NCBI GenBank assembly: GCA_018815325.1 | Contig: JAHIYE010000021.1 | Coordinates: forward strand, 186,001-250,000 | Direction: 5' to 3' | Source of the DNA: Gammaproteobacteria bacterium | GTDB lineage: Bacteria; Pseudomonadota; Gammaproteobacteria; Burkholderiales; Burkholderiaceae_C | DNA: 64,000 nucleotides | Shown: positions 9,541 through 21,144 of the stretch, piece by piece | Layout: each line of letters starts with the position of its first letter | Position numbering within the stretch: position 1 is the stretch's first letter | Position numbers and translations under genes: made by a program | Notes under the pieces: generated by a model | What the model saw: the letters and a program-made list of their open reading frames with translations, nothing else | The model's database searches: none | Told to the model about the DNA's origin: nothing

Positions 9541-12029
9541 TCAGGCTTCGACGCCGCACAGTCGAGAACTCAAATCAGAGGCTTCGAGCGCCTTCGCGAA
9601 CAGCCATCCTTGATAGGTTTCACAGCCGTTGGCGCGCAAAAAATCCAGTTGCTCATCGGTTTCAACCCCTTCGGCGACCAGCGTCAGTTCCAGGCTGTGG
9701 GCCAATGCGATGATGGACTTGGTGATCTTGACGTCATTGGTGCCGTGAGGAAGGTCCTTGATGAAATCCCTGTCGATTTTGAGTATGGATACGGGCAAGG
9801 CCTTGAGGTAGGCCAAAGAGGAATAGCCCGTGCCGAAGTCATCCAGTGCGACGCTACAGCCAAGCGCGACCAGGGCGTTGAGCTGCTCGCGCGCCTGCAT
9901 GGGCTGCGACATGGCGACCGTCTCGGTAATCTCAATTTCCAGCAAGTGTGCTGATGCACCCGCTCGCTTGAGCGCGTCGCGTACCTTGTCGGGAAAATTG
10001 CGCTGACGGAACTGTTGAGCTGAAAAATTGACGGCGACACGCAAGGGCGTGCCAGCCTGTTCCCAGGCGGCAATTTGCCTGCATGCTGTTTCCAGGACCC
10101 AGTCTGACAAGGGCAAAATCAGGCCGGTCGTCTCCGCAACCGGTATAAACCGCATCGGAGGGACATCACCCAACACCTCATCATGCCAGCGCAGCAAGGC
10201 CTCCGCGCCCACAATTTCATCACTTCCCACGCTCACCTGGGGCTGGAAAAGAAGTTTCAGCTTGCCTCGATTGATCGCCTCTTTAAGACGCACATGCAAC
10301 TGCATGGTTTCGTGGGCATGGTGATCCAGTTGCGCTGAATAGCAGGCATAGGCACCTCGCCCCGCCTCCTTGGCCTGGTACATCGCCATGTCAGCGTAAC
10401 GCAGGATGCTTTCACTGTCCTGGGTGTCGTCGGGATAGAACGCCAACCCGATGCTGCCACCCGTGTGGACATCCTGGTTTAACAAATGATGCGGTGCATC
10501 CAGCACGGTCAGCAGCTTCTCGGCCACGCTGATGGCCTCATCGGTGCTCTCCATGTCGGCGAGCAGGATGGCAAATTCATCCCCCCCATTCGCGCCAGCG
10601 TGTCGTTCTCACGCAGAGCTTCGCGCAGGCGGGTGCCGACCTGAACCAGCAGTTCATCGCCAACGGCATGACCAAAACTGTCGTTGACCGTCTTGAAACC
10701 ATCCAGGTCCAGAAACAGGACGGCCACATGGCGCTTGGTTCTCTTCGCATGCACCAAGGCCTGGTTCAGCTGCAGATGAAACAGCCACCGGTTGGGCAGC
10801 TTGGTCAGTTCGTCGTGGGTGGCCCGATGCCGCAGGGACTCTTCAAATCTTTTGCGTTCCGTCAAGTCGCGGATGTAGGCAATAGCGTACTGCTCGTTCT
10901 CATCCTCCCAATGGCCCAGCGAGATATCGATGGGCCGCATTTGTCCGTCACGGCGCAACAGTTTCAAGTCCATGGAGCCCATGGCACGGGAATGTGATGC
11001 GATGAAATAGTTCCGCATGGTCTCGGCGTGCCGGGCGCGCAGATGCAAGGGTAAAAAAATGTCGACATTCTGGCCAACCAATTCCCGAGCCGGATAACCC
11101 GAGAGCGTTTCCATCGCCGGGTTGGCCATCAAGATGCAACCTTTTTGGTCAACCCACAAAATGCCATCCGGCGCAGAACTGAGCACCAGTTTTTCCCGCA
11201 AATTCTGAATTTCAATGCGCTCGATCGGTCTGCGCAAGGCCTCGTTGAAGGTGGCGTGAAACAAATACAGATAAGCCGCGACCTTGTAAAGATGCCCAAG
11301 GACGTTGGCCCCGTCCTTGTCGATCACGCCGAGCATGGTGAAAAACAACTCCGAGACGGCTGACAAGGCTACGGCAAAGCCCAGGGCCATGACGCACTCA
11401 CGCGCCAATTCCACGCGGCGATGCCATAGCACCGCGAGGGTTAACAAGTGGATGGCGATGATCAGCCATTCCAGGCCGATCTTGAGCGGTGTCAAGCCTT
11501 GCCCGGCAATGAACAAGGCCGGCAGGCGGTCAGGCCAAATAAGGCCGACATACCCCACCATGCCCACCCCGACCAGCATCAAAGTCAAAGCAAGCCGCTT
11601 GGGTCGCTTGCTGACATTGGGCACCGCCGGCAGCCAGACATAAACCAGCAAGGCCGCAGCTGCGAGCATGCGTGCCGAAAGCCAGAAAAATATGGATTTT
11701 TGGGCGGAGTTGGCCGTTACCGCATCAGGCATCCCGGCATAACTCATGGTGTGCAGGAAATCGAGGATCCCCACACCCAGAAATGCCAGACCCAGCAGGA
11801 CGACAGCGCCTTTGCGGACGGACAAGAAAGCGCGGTAGCCCGTGATGAAGATGAGCATGGCCACTACGACTGCAAACAATTCCACGGCGCTGTGCCAGAA
11901 CACGAACTGCGTTGGTGCCACCACAATCTGCCGCGAGGGATGCGAGACCCACCACAAAAGAGGCAAGGCCAGCGTCAGCAGGAACCAGCCCGTGGCATTT
12001 TGGTAAGGGTGCTTATGTCGGGGTTGCAT
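9541..12029 (-). pseudogene. MASE3-PAS-GGDEF-EAL protein interrupted by a -1 frameshift in the GGDEF codons
   Basis: Read from 12029, the first frame encodes a seven- to eight-helix membrane sensor of MASE3 type (about residues 1-260), a PAS domain (about 270-380) and a GGDEF domain up to RMGG. It then shifts and ends after about 20 unrelated residues (10509). The second frame resumes with the end of the GGDEF domain and a complete EAL domain (GAEALLRW, LDDFGTGYSSLAYLK, LVAEGVET), ending at 9541. The break falls in a run of seven Gs on the coding strand (10581-10587). Eight Gs would restore RMGGDEFAILLADM. It may be a true mutation, a phase-variable tract or a sequencing error; apart from this site the gene is intact. 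There is no clear ribosome binding site at the ATG. Confidence 0.85.
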
Positions 12030-12054
12030 ATAAACAGTTTGGAGATTCAGCCGC

Positions 12055-12224
12055 TCAAAGGCGGTTCTTGGCCTGTCCCATCAATGCTTCGGGGCTAAGG
12101 CCACTGGTGCGGATGAAAGTCGCGTTCGCGTAGCCGATGTGGTTCAAGGTGTCTGTCGTGGACAACAGGGTTTTCGTGCCGGGGAATTCGTCGGTCTTCC
12201 GGGTGACGGGCAGGTTTGCCTCAT
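12055..12224 (-). pseudogene. Remnant of an Aer-type PAS aerotaxis receptor (N-terminal fragment)
   Basis: The translation contains NLPVTRKTDEFPG, then LLSTTDTLNHIGYANATF and SGLSPEALMGQ, the N-terminal PAS region of Aer-like chemoreceptors. It stops abruptly five residues after MGQ; the usual H-N-x-x-R-H-P-D-M-P stretch and the whole membrane and signalling parts are missing. An ATG at 12224 has a good ribosome binding site (AGGGA, seven bases away) and the expected M-R start, but is one base out of frame with the PAS segment. So the remnant appears to carry a small deletion after the start codon as well as the 3' loss. It lies directly upstream of the broken GGDEF-EAL gene. Confidence 0.65.
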
Positions 12225-12439
12225 TTGTTTTCCCTGTTGTTATTGTTTTTTGGAGCAATATCGAATTTATAGGGCTTAGCCAGTTCTCGCTACCAGGGAA
12301 TTCTTGATTTTTATGTAGGTAATCACCGACAAAAGCCCGGCGACCTCCATCGGCTGGCCATGCGATGGCCGCAGGGTCCATGGCCGCAATAGTCAGGGTG
12401 CCGCGATGAGGCGATGGCGGGCTGGGTCAAAATGCAGGC

Positions 12440-14619
<2,180 letters not shown>

Positions 14620-14626
<7 letters not shown>

Positions 14627-14640
14627 GCGCGGTTCAGGCC
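14620..14640. terminator. Hairpin shared by convergent recG and lysR ends
   Basis: A 7-bp perfect stem (14620-14626 with 14634-14640) and seven-base loop includes the stop codons of both convergent genes. No T-tract follows on either side, so termination strength is uncertain. Confidence 0.4.
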
Positions 14641-15542
14641 CGAGCCAGAAACAGCTTGTGGATCGCACCGCGCAGCCAGGCATGGGCGGGGTCTTTCTGA
14701 AAGCGCCTGTGCCAGAACAGGTGCACATCAATGACGGGGGACTTCATGGGCGTGTCCATATAGCGGACATCGCCATGCCGGACGCAGAACTCGGCCAGGT
14801 CCTTGGGAACCGTGGCGACCAGGTCGGAGGATTCCACAATGGGCAGCAGGCTCATGAAGTGCGAGATCTCCACCAGCACACGCCGCTTGATGCCTTTTTT
14901 CTGCAGAAATTGCTCAAACACATGCTCTCGCCCGTCGGGCTTGACCACGGCATGTGAAGCCGAGAGAAACTGGGCCATCGTCATCTTGCTGCGGATGGTC
15001 GGGTGCGCCTTGCGCACCAGGCAGACGTGGGAATTCCTGAGCAGTTTTTGCTGATAGAAGCCAGCCTTCTGCAGGTCCGGAAAATAACCCAGCGCGAGTT
15101 CGGCACTGCCGGATTCCAGGCTTTCTGCCGCCGCATGACGCGGCATGGCCAGGGTTCTGACGTTGGTGTGCGGGGCCTCTTCTGCGAGTCCCGCCAGGAT
15201 GCGGGGCAGGAAATTCACCTCGGCAATGTCAGGCATCACGAGTGTGAAGGTGCGCTGGCTGACAGCCGGGTCGAAGGCCGAGCGCTGCAGGATGTCGGAC
15301 TTGATGGTGCGCACCACATGCCGGATGGCCGTGCCCAGTTCCATTGCGCGCGGTGTCGGCTGCATTTCCGCGCCGATACGCACAAACAAGGGGTCGCCAA
15401 ACAGGGTGCGCAGCCGTGCCACGGCGGCACTCATGGCCGGCTGGCTCAGGTCCAGCGCTTCGGCGGCGCGGGTCACGCTGCGGTGTTCCACCATGGCATC
15501 AAACACCACAAGCAGGTTGAGATCGACCGATCGAATATCCAT
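14634..15542 (-). CDS. LysR-type transcriptional regulator of the adjacent catabolic operon
   Basis: A 302-residue LysR regulator. The N-terminal winged helix-turn-helix reads DLNLLVVFDAMVEHRSVTRA followed by LSQPAMSAAVARLR, close to the NodD/NahR/DntR group. The remainder is the ligand-binding domain. It is transcribed divergently from a cluster of aromatic degradation genes, the usual layout for a regulator that responds to a pathway intermediate. A 9-bp inverted repeat begins three bases upstream of its start codon, so it probably controls its own synthesis. The inducer is unknown. Confidence 0.9.
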   Translation of the reverse strand: MDIRSVDLNLLVVFDAMVEHRSVTRAAEALDLSQPAMSAAVARLRTLFGDPLFVRIGAEMQPTPRAMELGTAIRHVVRTIKSDILQRSAFDPAVSQRTFTLVMPDIAEVNFLPRILAGLAEEAPHTNVRTLAMPRHAAAESLESGSAELALGYFPDLQKAGFYQQKLLRNSHVCLVRKAHPTIRSKMTMAQFLSASHAVVKPDGREHVFEQFLQKKGIKRRVLVEISHFMSLLPIVESSDLVATVPKDLAEFCVRHGDVRYMDTPMKSPVIDVHLFWHRRFQKDPAHAWLRGAIHKLFLARA

Positions 15543-15544
15543 GG

Positions 15545-15591
15545 CATGGATTCTATCTATCCAGAGAATCGACTAGATAAATGAATCCATG
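15545..15591. promoter_or_regulatory. Inverted repeat in the lysR/catabolic operon divergent region, candidate LysR operator
   Basis: CATGGATTC at 15545-15553 is mirrored exactly by GAATCCATG at 15583-15591, 29 bases apart. Between them lie further partly symmetrical TATC and GATA elements. The site sits immediately upstream of the LysR start codon and about 150 bases before the first catabolic gene, a normal place for a LysR recognition and activation site. Confidence 0.5.
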
Positions 15592-15738
15592 CTGCCTAGA
15601 CTTGCTGGCTTCTGCCGCAGAGCAGATGAAAAAACATACAGGAGACAGGTGCAGTGCAGCAATTCATGGCGGTGAGCGTCAAGCAGATCATGTCGGGCGA
15701 TGGCTTTGTCGCAGCCTGAAGAGATTGGCGTGGGCACG

Positions 15739-16779
15739 ATGCGCTGCCGCTGCGGTGTGGATGTGCACGCGCATGTGATTCCAGCCGAATTCCCGGCCTA
15801 CCTGGGCAGTGCTGCGCCTGCGGGATGGCCGTCAATGGCGCCAGCGGACGCCTGCCATCGTCACGTGATGATTGACGGCAAGAACTACCGCACGGTGTCG
15901 GACAAATGCTGGACGACTGCGCGTCGCCTGGCAGATTTCGAGGACATGGGGCTGGCACTGCAGGCCATCTCGCCCATGCCCGAGCTCCTGTCCTACTGGC
16001 TGCCCGCGGCGGCTGCGGCACAACTGGTGCGCTACCTCAATGAACAGATCGCTGGCATGGTGAATGAGTCTGCCGGACAACTGATCGGCCTTGGCGCTGT
16101 GCCGCTGCAGGACATGGATCTGGCGATTCGCGAGTTGCAGTACCTCAAGGCGACACCCGGTTTTGCGGGCGTCGAGATTGGCAGCAACATCAACGGTGTG
16201 GCGGTGGGTGACCCGCGGCTTGATCCTTTCTTCGAGGCCTGTGAGGCGCTGGACATGGCCGTGTTCGTGCATGCCTTGCGCCCGGCTGGCATGGACCGGC
16301 TGGTCGGGCCGCCACCCTTGCAGCAGGTGCTGGCCTACCCGACCGATGTGGGGCTGGCGGCGGCTTCGGTGCTGACCAGCCATCTCATCACGCGGCGACC
16401 CAAATTGCGCCTGGCCTTCAGCCACGGCGGCGGCACGCTGGCCATGCTGCTGCCCCGACTGGAGCAGGCCATGTCTGTTTTTCCTGCGGTGAAAGACTGT
16501 GTGGGTCATTCGCCGACTGCCCAGGCGCGCGCGTTGTTTTATGACGCACTGGTGTTCGACACGCCAACCCTGCAGCATCTGGTGAGCACCTTTGGCGAGT
16601 CTCAACTCATGCTGGGCACCGACTACCCCTTCAATTTCCATGACCACCGCCCGGTGGCGCGCATTCAGGACGCCGGGTTCGCGCCGCCGGTGCAGGACCA
16701 GTTGCTGCAGGCCAACGCCCGCCGCTTTCTGGGGCTGCCATCTTCACCTTCGCCGGCCTCAACAGGAATCACAACATGA
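15739..16779 (+). CDS. Amidohydrolase-2 family protein (ACMSD-like decarboxylase/hydrolase)
   Basis: A metal-dependent TIM-barrel enzyme of the amidohydrolase-2 family, which includes aminocarboxymuconate-semialdehyde decarboxylase and related aromatic acid decarboxylases. Metal-ligand motifs are visible: DVHAHVIP near the start, VFVHALRP, LAFSHGGGTLAMLLPRL and LGTDYPFNF. I chose the ATG at 15739 because the HxH motif then falls about ten residues in, as in relatives; a frame-open ATG exists at 15700 without a clear ribosome binding site. The stop overlaps the next start (ATGA), so it is translationally coupled to the dioxygenase gene. The exact substrate is unknown. Confidence 0.82.
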   Translation: MRCRCGVDVHAHVIPAEFPAYLGSAAPAGWPSMAPADACHRHVMIDGKNYRTVSDKCWTTARRLADFEDMGLALQAISPMPELLSYWLPAAAAAQLVRYLNEQIAGMVNESAGQLIGLGAVPLQDMDLAIRELQYLKATPGFAGVEIGSNINGVAVGDPRLDPFFEACEALDMAVFVHALRPAGMDRLVGPPPLQQVLAYPTDVGLAAASVLTSHLITRRPKLRLAFSHGGGTLAMLLPRLEQAMSVFPAVKDCVGHSPTAQARALFYDALVFDTPTLQHLVSTFGESQLMLGTDYPFNFHDHRPVARIQDAGFAPPVQDQLLQANARRFLGLPSSPSPASTGITT

Positions 16780-17678
16780 CACATGCCTCTGCCCATGTGA
16801 GTGCGCTGCGCAACGTGGCACTCAATGTGCCCGACCTTTCGCTTGCGGAAGACTTCTACACCCGCGTCTGGCACCTGACGGTGGTGGACCGCGCAGAGGG
16901 GGCGATCTACCTGCGTGCCACCGGCGCCGACCATCATGTGCTGGCCCTGCACGAAGCCGAGGGGCCGGCGACTCTGCGCAACGTGACCCTGCGTGCCCGC
17001 AGCCTGGCAGCGCTCGACACGGTGGCGCAGGCGGCAGTAAAGGCCGGTGGTCGTGTGCTGCAGCCAGTCGGTCCGGTCGCAGAGCCGGGTGGCGGCACTG
17101 CACTGACCATTGCCGACCCGCATGGCAGGATTTTCCGGCTGGTGCATGGCGATGTGCAGCATGCGGATGCCTGCGAAGTCATTGACCGGCCCGTGCGGCT
17201 GGCGCATACGGTCCTCAACACCCATGATGTGGCCGCTACCCAGCGTTTCATGGAGGAGGTGCTGGGTTTCTCGCTGGCCGACCGCACCCGCATCATGGCT
17301 TTCATGCGCTGCAACAGCGATCACCACAGCATTGCGCTGGGAGACACCGACAACGACGCGCTCAACCACATTGCCTTTCTCATGCCAGACCTGGAGTCGG
17401 TGATGCGTGGGGGTGGGCGCATGAAGGATGCGGGCTATGCGATCGAGTGGGGCCCCGGGCGCCATGGCCCGGGCAACAACGCCTTCAACTACTTTGTGGG
17501 CCCATTCGATGTGGTCATCGAATACACCGCCGAAGTCGAGCAGGTGGACGACAGTTACCAGGCGGGTCAGCCGACCGACTGGACCTGGCCGCCCGGGCGG
17601 ATTGACCACTGGGGCATTTCCGCACCACCGACAGCGCACCTCAAGCAGGCCCAGCGCGCCATTGTTTTTGTTTCCTGA
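16776..17678 (+). CDS. VOC-superfamily extradiol-type ring-cleavage dioxygenase
   Basis: A 300-residue protein of two vicinal-oxygen-chelate domains, like type I extradiol dioxygenases that cleave catecholic rings with Fe(II). In the C-terminal domain the expected 2-His-1-Glu ligands can be placed at VRLAHTVLNTHD, LNHIAFLM and VIEYTAEVE. The N-terminal domain has the same fold without the ligand set. It is coupled to the amidohydrolase gene by a 4-bp overlap and followed by FAH-type and hydroxylase genes, which supports meta-cleavage of an aromatic compound. The natural substrate cannot be named. Confidence 0.82.
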   Translation: MTHASAHVSALRNVALNVPDLSLAEDFYTRVWHLTVVDRAEGAIYLRATGADHHVLALHEAEGPATLRNVTLRARSLAALDTVAQAAVKAGGRVLQPVGPVAEPGGGTALTIADPHGRIFRLVHGDVQHADACEVIDRPVRLAHTVLNTHDVAATQRFMEEVLGFSLADRTRIMAFMRCNSDHHSIALGDTDNDALNHIAFLMPDLESVMRGGGRMKDAGYAIEWGPGRHGPGNNAFNYFVGPFDVVIEYTAEVEQVDDSYQAGQPTDWTWPPGRIDHWGISAPPTAHLKQAQRAIVFVS

Positions 17679-17707
17679 ATCAACGCACATACACGAGGAG
17701 TTTCCGC

Positions 17708-18568
17708 ATGCGTTTCACCACCTTCCGCCAGGGCCAGCAGGACCGTCTGGGCCTGATCGATGGCGACAAGGTCATAGACCTGAACCTTTCCCAGCCGCAA
17801 GTCAGCGCTGATCTGCGCGCCGCCCTGCGTTCTGGCGTGGACCTGGCGGCGGCTGCCAAAGCGGCACTGGCGTCTGACGCCACCCGGCTGCCTATGAGCA
17901 GCCTGCAGCTCTCGCCCATCATTCCCGAGCCCGGCAAGATTGTCTGCCTGGGCCTCAATTATTTCGACCACGCCAAGGAGGGCGGACGCGACAAGCCCGA
18001 GTACCCCTGGTTCTTCCTGCGTTCGGCGAGCTCGCTGCTGGCGCCCGGTGCCAAGGCCTTGCGGCCACGAGTCTCCACACGGCTCGACTACGAAGCCGAG
18101 CTGGCTGTGGTCATCGGCAAGACCGTCAAGCACGCCACTCTGGACAACGCCCTCGACGCCGTGTTCGGCTACTCCTGCTTCAACGACATCTCGGTGCGGG
18201 ACTACCAGAAGAAGACGCCGCAATGGACGATTGGCAAGAACTTTGACCGCACCGGCCCCTTTGGCCCCGTGCTGGTGACGGCCGACGAGTTGCCCCCGGG
18301 TGCGACCGAGTTGCGCATCCAGGCGCGCCTGAACGGTCAGGTCATGCAGGACGCCAACACGCGCGACATGATCTGGGGCGTGGCGGAGACCATCAAGCTG
18401 CTGAGCGAATGCATGACGCTGGAGCCCGGTGATCTGATCGTCATGGGAACGCCAGCCGGCGTGGGCCAGGCCCGTACGCCGCCGGTCTGGATGAAGCAGG
18501 GTGACGTGGTCGAGATCGAGATCGAGAACATCGGCGTGCTGCGCAACACCATTGAGGACGAGGCCTGA
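17708..18568 (+). CDS. Fumarylacetoacetate hydrolase family protein
   Basis: A 286-residue FAH-superfamily enzyme, probably acting on the ring-cleavage product as hydrolase, hydratase or decarboxylase. The C-terminal catalytic domain shows IVCLGLNYFDHAKE, the acidic metal-site motif LDYEAELAVVIGK, FGYSCFNDISVRDYQ, and GDLIVMGTPAGVG. An 80-residue N-terminal domain precedes it, as in HpcE-like and related proteins. The ATG has an upstream AGGAG. It lies 29 bp after the dioxygenase and 2 bp before the monooxygenase gene. Confidence 0.87.
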   Translation: MRFTTFRQGQQDRLGLIDGDKVIDLNLSQPQVSADLRAALRSGVDLAAAAKAALASDATRLPMSSLQLSPIIPEPGKIVCLGLNYFDHAKEGGRDKPEYPWFFLRSASSLLAPGAKALRPRVSTRLDYEAELAVVIGKTVKHATLDNALDAVFGYSCFNDISVRDYQKKTPQWTIGKNFDRTGPFGPVLVTADELPPGATELRIQARLNGQVMQDANTRDMIWGVAETIKLLSECMTLEPGDLIVMGTPAGVGQARTPPVWMKQGDVVEIEIENIGVLRNTIEDEA

Positions 18569-18570
18569 GC

Positions 18571-20124
18571 ATGGCAGCCGGAAACAACGCGGCAAGCTAC
18601 GACGTTGCCATCGTCGGCTTCGGGCCGGCAGGCGCAGTGGCCGCCGGCCTGCTCGGTGCCCAGGGCATCCGCACCTATGCGTGCGACAAGCTGCGCGACG
18701 TCTATGACAAGCCGCGCGCCATTGCGCTGGACCACGAGATCACGCGGCTGTTCCAGCAGATGGGCATTGCGAAGCAGATCAAGCCCTACATCGAACCGTT
18801 CACCGACTCCGTCTACTACGGGGTCGACGGTCAGGTCATCAAGCGCATGTCCACGGTGGCGCCGCCCTACCCGCTGGCACATACGCCGTCCGTCGTGTTC
18901 ACCCAGCCGCCGGTGGAGCGCATTCTGCGTGCGCATGCACAGTCTTTCCCGTCTGTCACGGTGCAACTGGGAACCACGTTGACCGGGATCACGCAGGATG
19001 CACAGGGCGTGACGCTGGCGTTGCGCGACGATGGCGGCAGCCGTTCTACCGTGCAGGCGCGCTACCTGATCGCCTGCGACGGCGCCTCCAGCACGGTGCG
19101 CACCCAGCTGGGCATGGCGCTGGAGGATCTCGACTTCGACGAGCCCTGGCTGGTGGTCGATGTGCTGATCAACGAGAAGGGGCTGGCCAAACTACCCAGC
19201 ACCAGCGTGCAGTACTGCAACCCCGAGCGTCCCAGCACCTACCTGATCTGCCCGGGCCAGCATCGCCGCTGGGAGATTTCCATCAACCCCGGCGAGGACC
19301 CCCAGCAGCTGGCCACACCCGAGGGCACCTGGAAGTTGCTGTCGCCCTGGATCACGCCCGAAGACGCCACGCTCTGGCGCCAGGCCAGTTACCGCTTTCA
19401 CGCGCTGGTGGCGGCCGAGTGGCGCAAGGGCCGGGTCTTCGTGGCGGGCGATGCCGCGCACCAGCAGCCGCCGTTCCTGGGGCAGGGCATGTGCCAGGGC
19501 CTGCGCGATGTGGCCAACCTGAGCTGGAAGCTTGGCGCGGTGCTGCAGGCTGGCGCCCCAGAGCGCCTGCTGGACAGCTACGGCCCCGAGCGCAAGGCGC
19601 ATGTGATTGACCTGACCACGCGCATCAAGGGTATCGGCCAGATCATCGGCGAGCGCGATCCTGCGCGCGCACGGGATCGTGATGCAAAGCTGTTGGCCGA
19701 ATGCGGTGGCGTGGTCAAGCCCACGCCGCGGCAGGATGTGCAGCCTGCCTTGCGCGAAGGACTGCTCGCCACGCAGGGGCATCCGGCGCGCGGCAGCATT
19801 TTTCCACAGCCCTGGCTGCGGGCAGGCAAAGGCCAGGGCGAGCCGCGCCGCATGGACGATGTGCTCGGCTGTGGCTGGCGGCTCGTGCTGGCGCAGGGGG
19901 CGGACGCAGCCTTCCGCTCGGCCGCGACTGGCGCCGCACGCAGGGGCCTGCAAGTCGCGCAACTCGGCGTGAACGGCTTTGAGGAAACCGAGGGCGTGCT
20001 GGCCAGCTGGTTCGCCCGGCATGGCTGCCAGGCGGCGCTGGTGCGGCCTGACCAGTACGTCTATGGCGTGGCCCGCACCGCATCCGAGCTGACGAGCCAG
20101 CTCCAGACACTGAGCACGATTTGA
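18571..20124 (+). CDS. FAD-dependent aromatic monooxygenase (MhpA-like)
   Basis: A 517-residue class A flavoprotein hydroxylase resembling 3-(3-hydroxyphenyl)propionate hydroxylase. The FAD-binding GxGxxG motif is VAIVGFGPAGAVAAG, the DG motif is YLIACDGASSTVRTQLG, and the GD motif is GRVFVAGDAAHQQPPF followed by LGQGMCQGLRDVANL. These enzymes hydroxylate a phenolic ring with NAD(P)H and O2, giving a substrate for ring cleavage. It starts 2 bp after the FAH gene. Together with its neighbours it suggests hydroxylation, ring cleavage and hydrolysis in one operon. Confidence 0.9.
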   Translation: MAAGNNAASYDVAIVGFGPAGAVAAGLLGAQGIRTYACDKLRDVYDKPRAIALDHEITRLFQQMGIAKQIKPYIEPFTDSVYYGVDGQVIKRMSTVAPPYPLAHTPSVVFTQPPVERILRAHAQSFPSVTVQLGTTLTGITQDAQGVTLALRDDGGSRSTVQARYLIACDGASSTVRTQLGMALEDLDFDEPWLVVDVLINEKGLAKLPSTSVQYCNPERPSTYLICPGQHRRWEISINPGEDPQQLATPEGTWKLLSPWITPEDATLWRQASYRFHALVAAEWRKGRVFVAGDAAHQQPPFLGQGMCQGLRDVANLSWKLGAVLQAGAPERLLDSYGPERKAHVIDLTTRIKGIGQIIGERDPARARDRDAKLLAECGGVVKPTPRQDVQPALREGLLATQGHPARGSIFPQPWLRAGKGQGEPRRMDDVLGCGWRLVLAQGADAAFRSAATGAARRGLQVAQLGVNGFEETEGVLASWFARHGCQAALVRPDQYVYGVARTASELTSQLQTLSTI

Positions 20125-20152
20125 TTACATAACCCTAGAAAAGGAGACAAGC

Positions 20153-21124
20153 ATGAAACGCAGAAATTTTGTACAAGCGGGCCTGTTGGCCACCACCGCC
20201 CCTTACGCATGGGCGCAAGGCGGTGCCTGGCCGGACAAGCCCGTCAAGTTGATCCTGTCCCAGCCACCGGGCTCGGGCCCTGACACGATCGCACGCCTGC
20301 TGGGCGATCGCCTGGCCAAGAGCCTGGGGCAGGCGGTGGTGATCGAAAACAAGCCGGGCGGCCAGAACATCATCGGCGCGCAGGCTGCGGCCCGCTCACC
20401 GGCTGACGGCTACACCTTCTACTTTGCGACCACGGCCGCGCTGGTGACGAACAAGTACCTGTTCAAGACCATGCCCTATGACCCGCAAAAGGATTTCGAG
20501 CCGGTGGCTTTCGTGGCGAAAAGCCCGTTTGCCGTGATCGTCAAGGCAGACTCGCCCATCACCTCGATGCAGGACCTGATCGCGCGCTCCAAGGCTGCGC
20601 CAGGCAAGGTGTCGCTGGCGAACGAAGGTCCGCGTACCTTTGGTGGCATCATCGCGCGCTTCATCAACGCCAAAGCAAAGATGGATGTGAACCTGGTGTC
20701 CTATGCCTCGGTGGGCGTGGCGGTGCAGGACGTGATTGGGGGCCACGCGGATGTGGTGGTGGCCGATCTGGCGTCCACCGCGCAGCTGGTGCGGCAGGGG
20801 CGCTTGCGCTACCTGGCTGTCACGGCGGCCAAACGGGTGGCCGGCTGGGAGCAGGTGCCGGCACTCTCCGAGTTGCTGCCCAATTTCGAGATGGTGGGCT
20901 GGTTCGCCATGGTGGCGCCAACGGGCACGCCCGCAGCGGCGGTTGCCCGCATGAACCGTGAGATCAACACAATGCTGGCTGATGCGGACACGGCGCAGCG
21001 CATGTTGACAGTGGGGCCGATAGCCGAGTCCCTGGGCGGCCCCGACAAGCTCAATAATTTCCTGCAACAGGAGCACGCACGCTGGAGCGAGGTGGCCAAG
21101 GAGATCGGCCTGCTGCCCGAGTAA
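20153..21124 (+). CDS. Bug-family (tripartite tricarboxylate) periplasmic binding protein
   Basis: A 323-residue extracytoplasmic solute receptor of the Bug/TctC type. It has an N-terminal signal (MKRRNFVQAGLLATTAPYAW), the N-lobe PDKPVKLILSQPPGSGPDT, the family motif VIENKPGGQNIIGAQAAA, and a C-lobe ending around GGPDKLNNFL. No TctA or TctB membrane genes are nearby, as is common for these receptors in Burkholderiales. As the last gene of the catabolic operon it probably captures the aromatic substrate or a related carboxylate. An AAGGAG site precedes the start. Confidence 0.92.
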   Translation: MKRRNFVQAGLLATTAPYAWAQGGAWPDKPVKLILSQPPGSGPDTIARLLGDRLAKSLGQAVVIENKPGGQNIIGAQAAARSPADGYTFYFATTAALVTNKYLFKTMPYDPQKDFEPVAFVAKSPFAVIVKADSPITSMQDLIARSKAAPGKVSLANEGPRTFGGIIARFINAKAKMDVNLVSYASVGVAVQDVIGGHADVVVADLASTAQLVRQGRLRYLAVTAAKRVAGWEQVPALSELLPNFEMVGWFAMVAPTGTPAAAVARMNREINTMLADADTAQRMLTVGPIAESLGGPDKLNNFLQQEHARWSEVAKEIGLLPE

Positions 21125-21144
21125 GCCGGGCAGGGTGAGAGCCC

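Noticed and set aside
15666-15719. 17-codon ORF (MAVSVKQIMSGDGFVAA) before the amidohydrolase
   Set aside because: Too short and without a strong ribosome binding site; it could be a leader peptide but nothing supports that.
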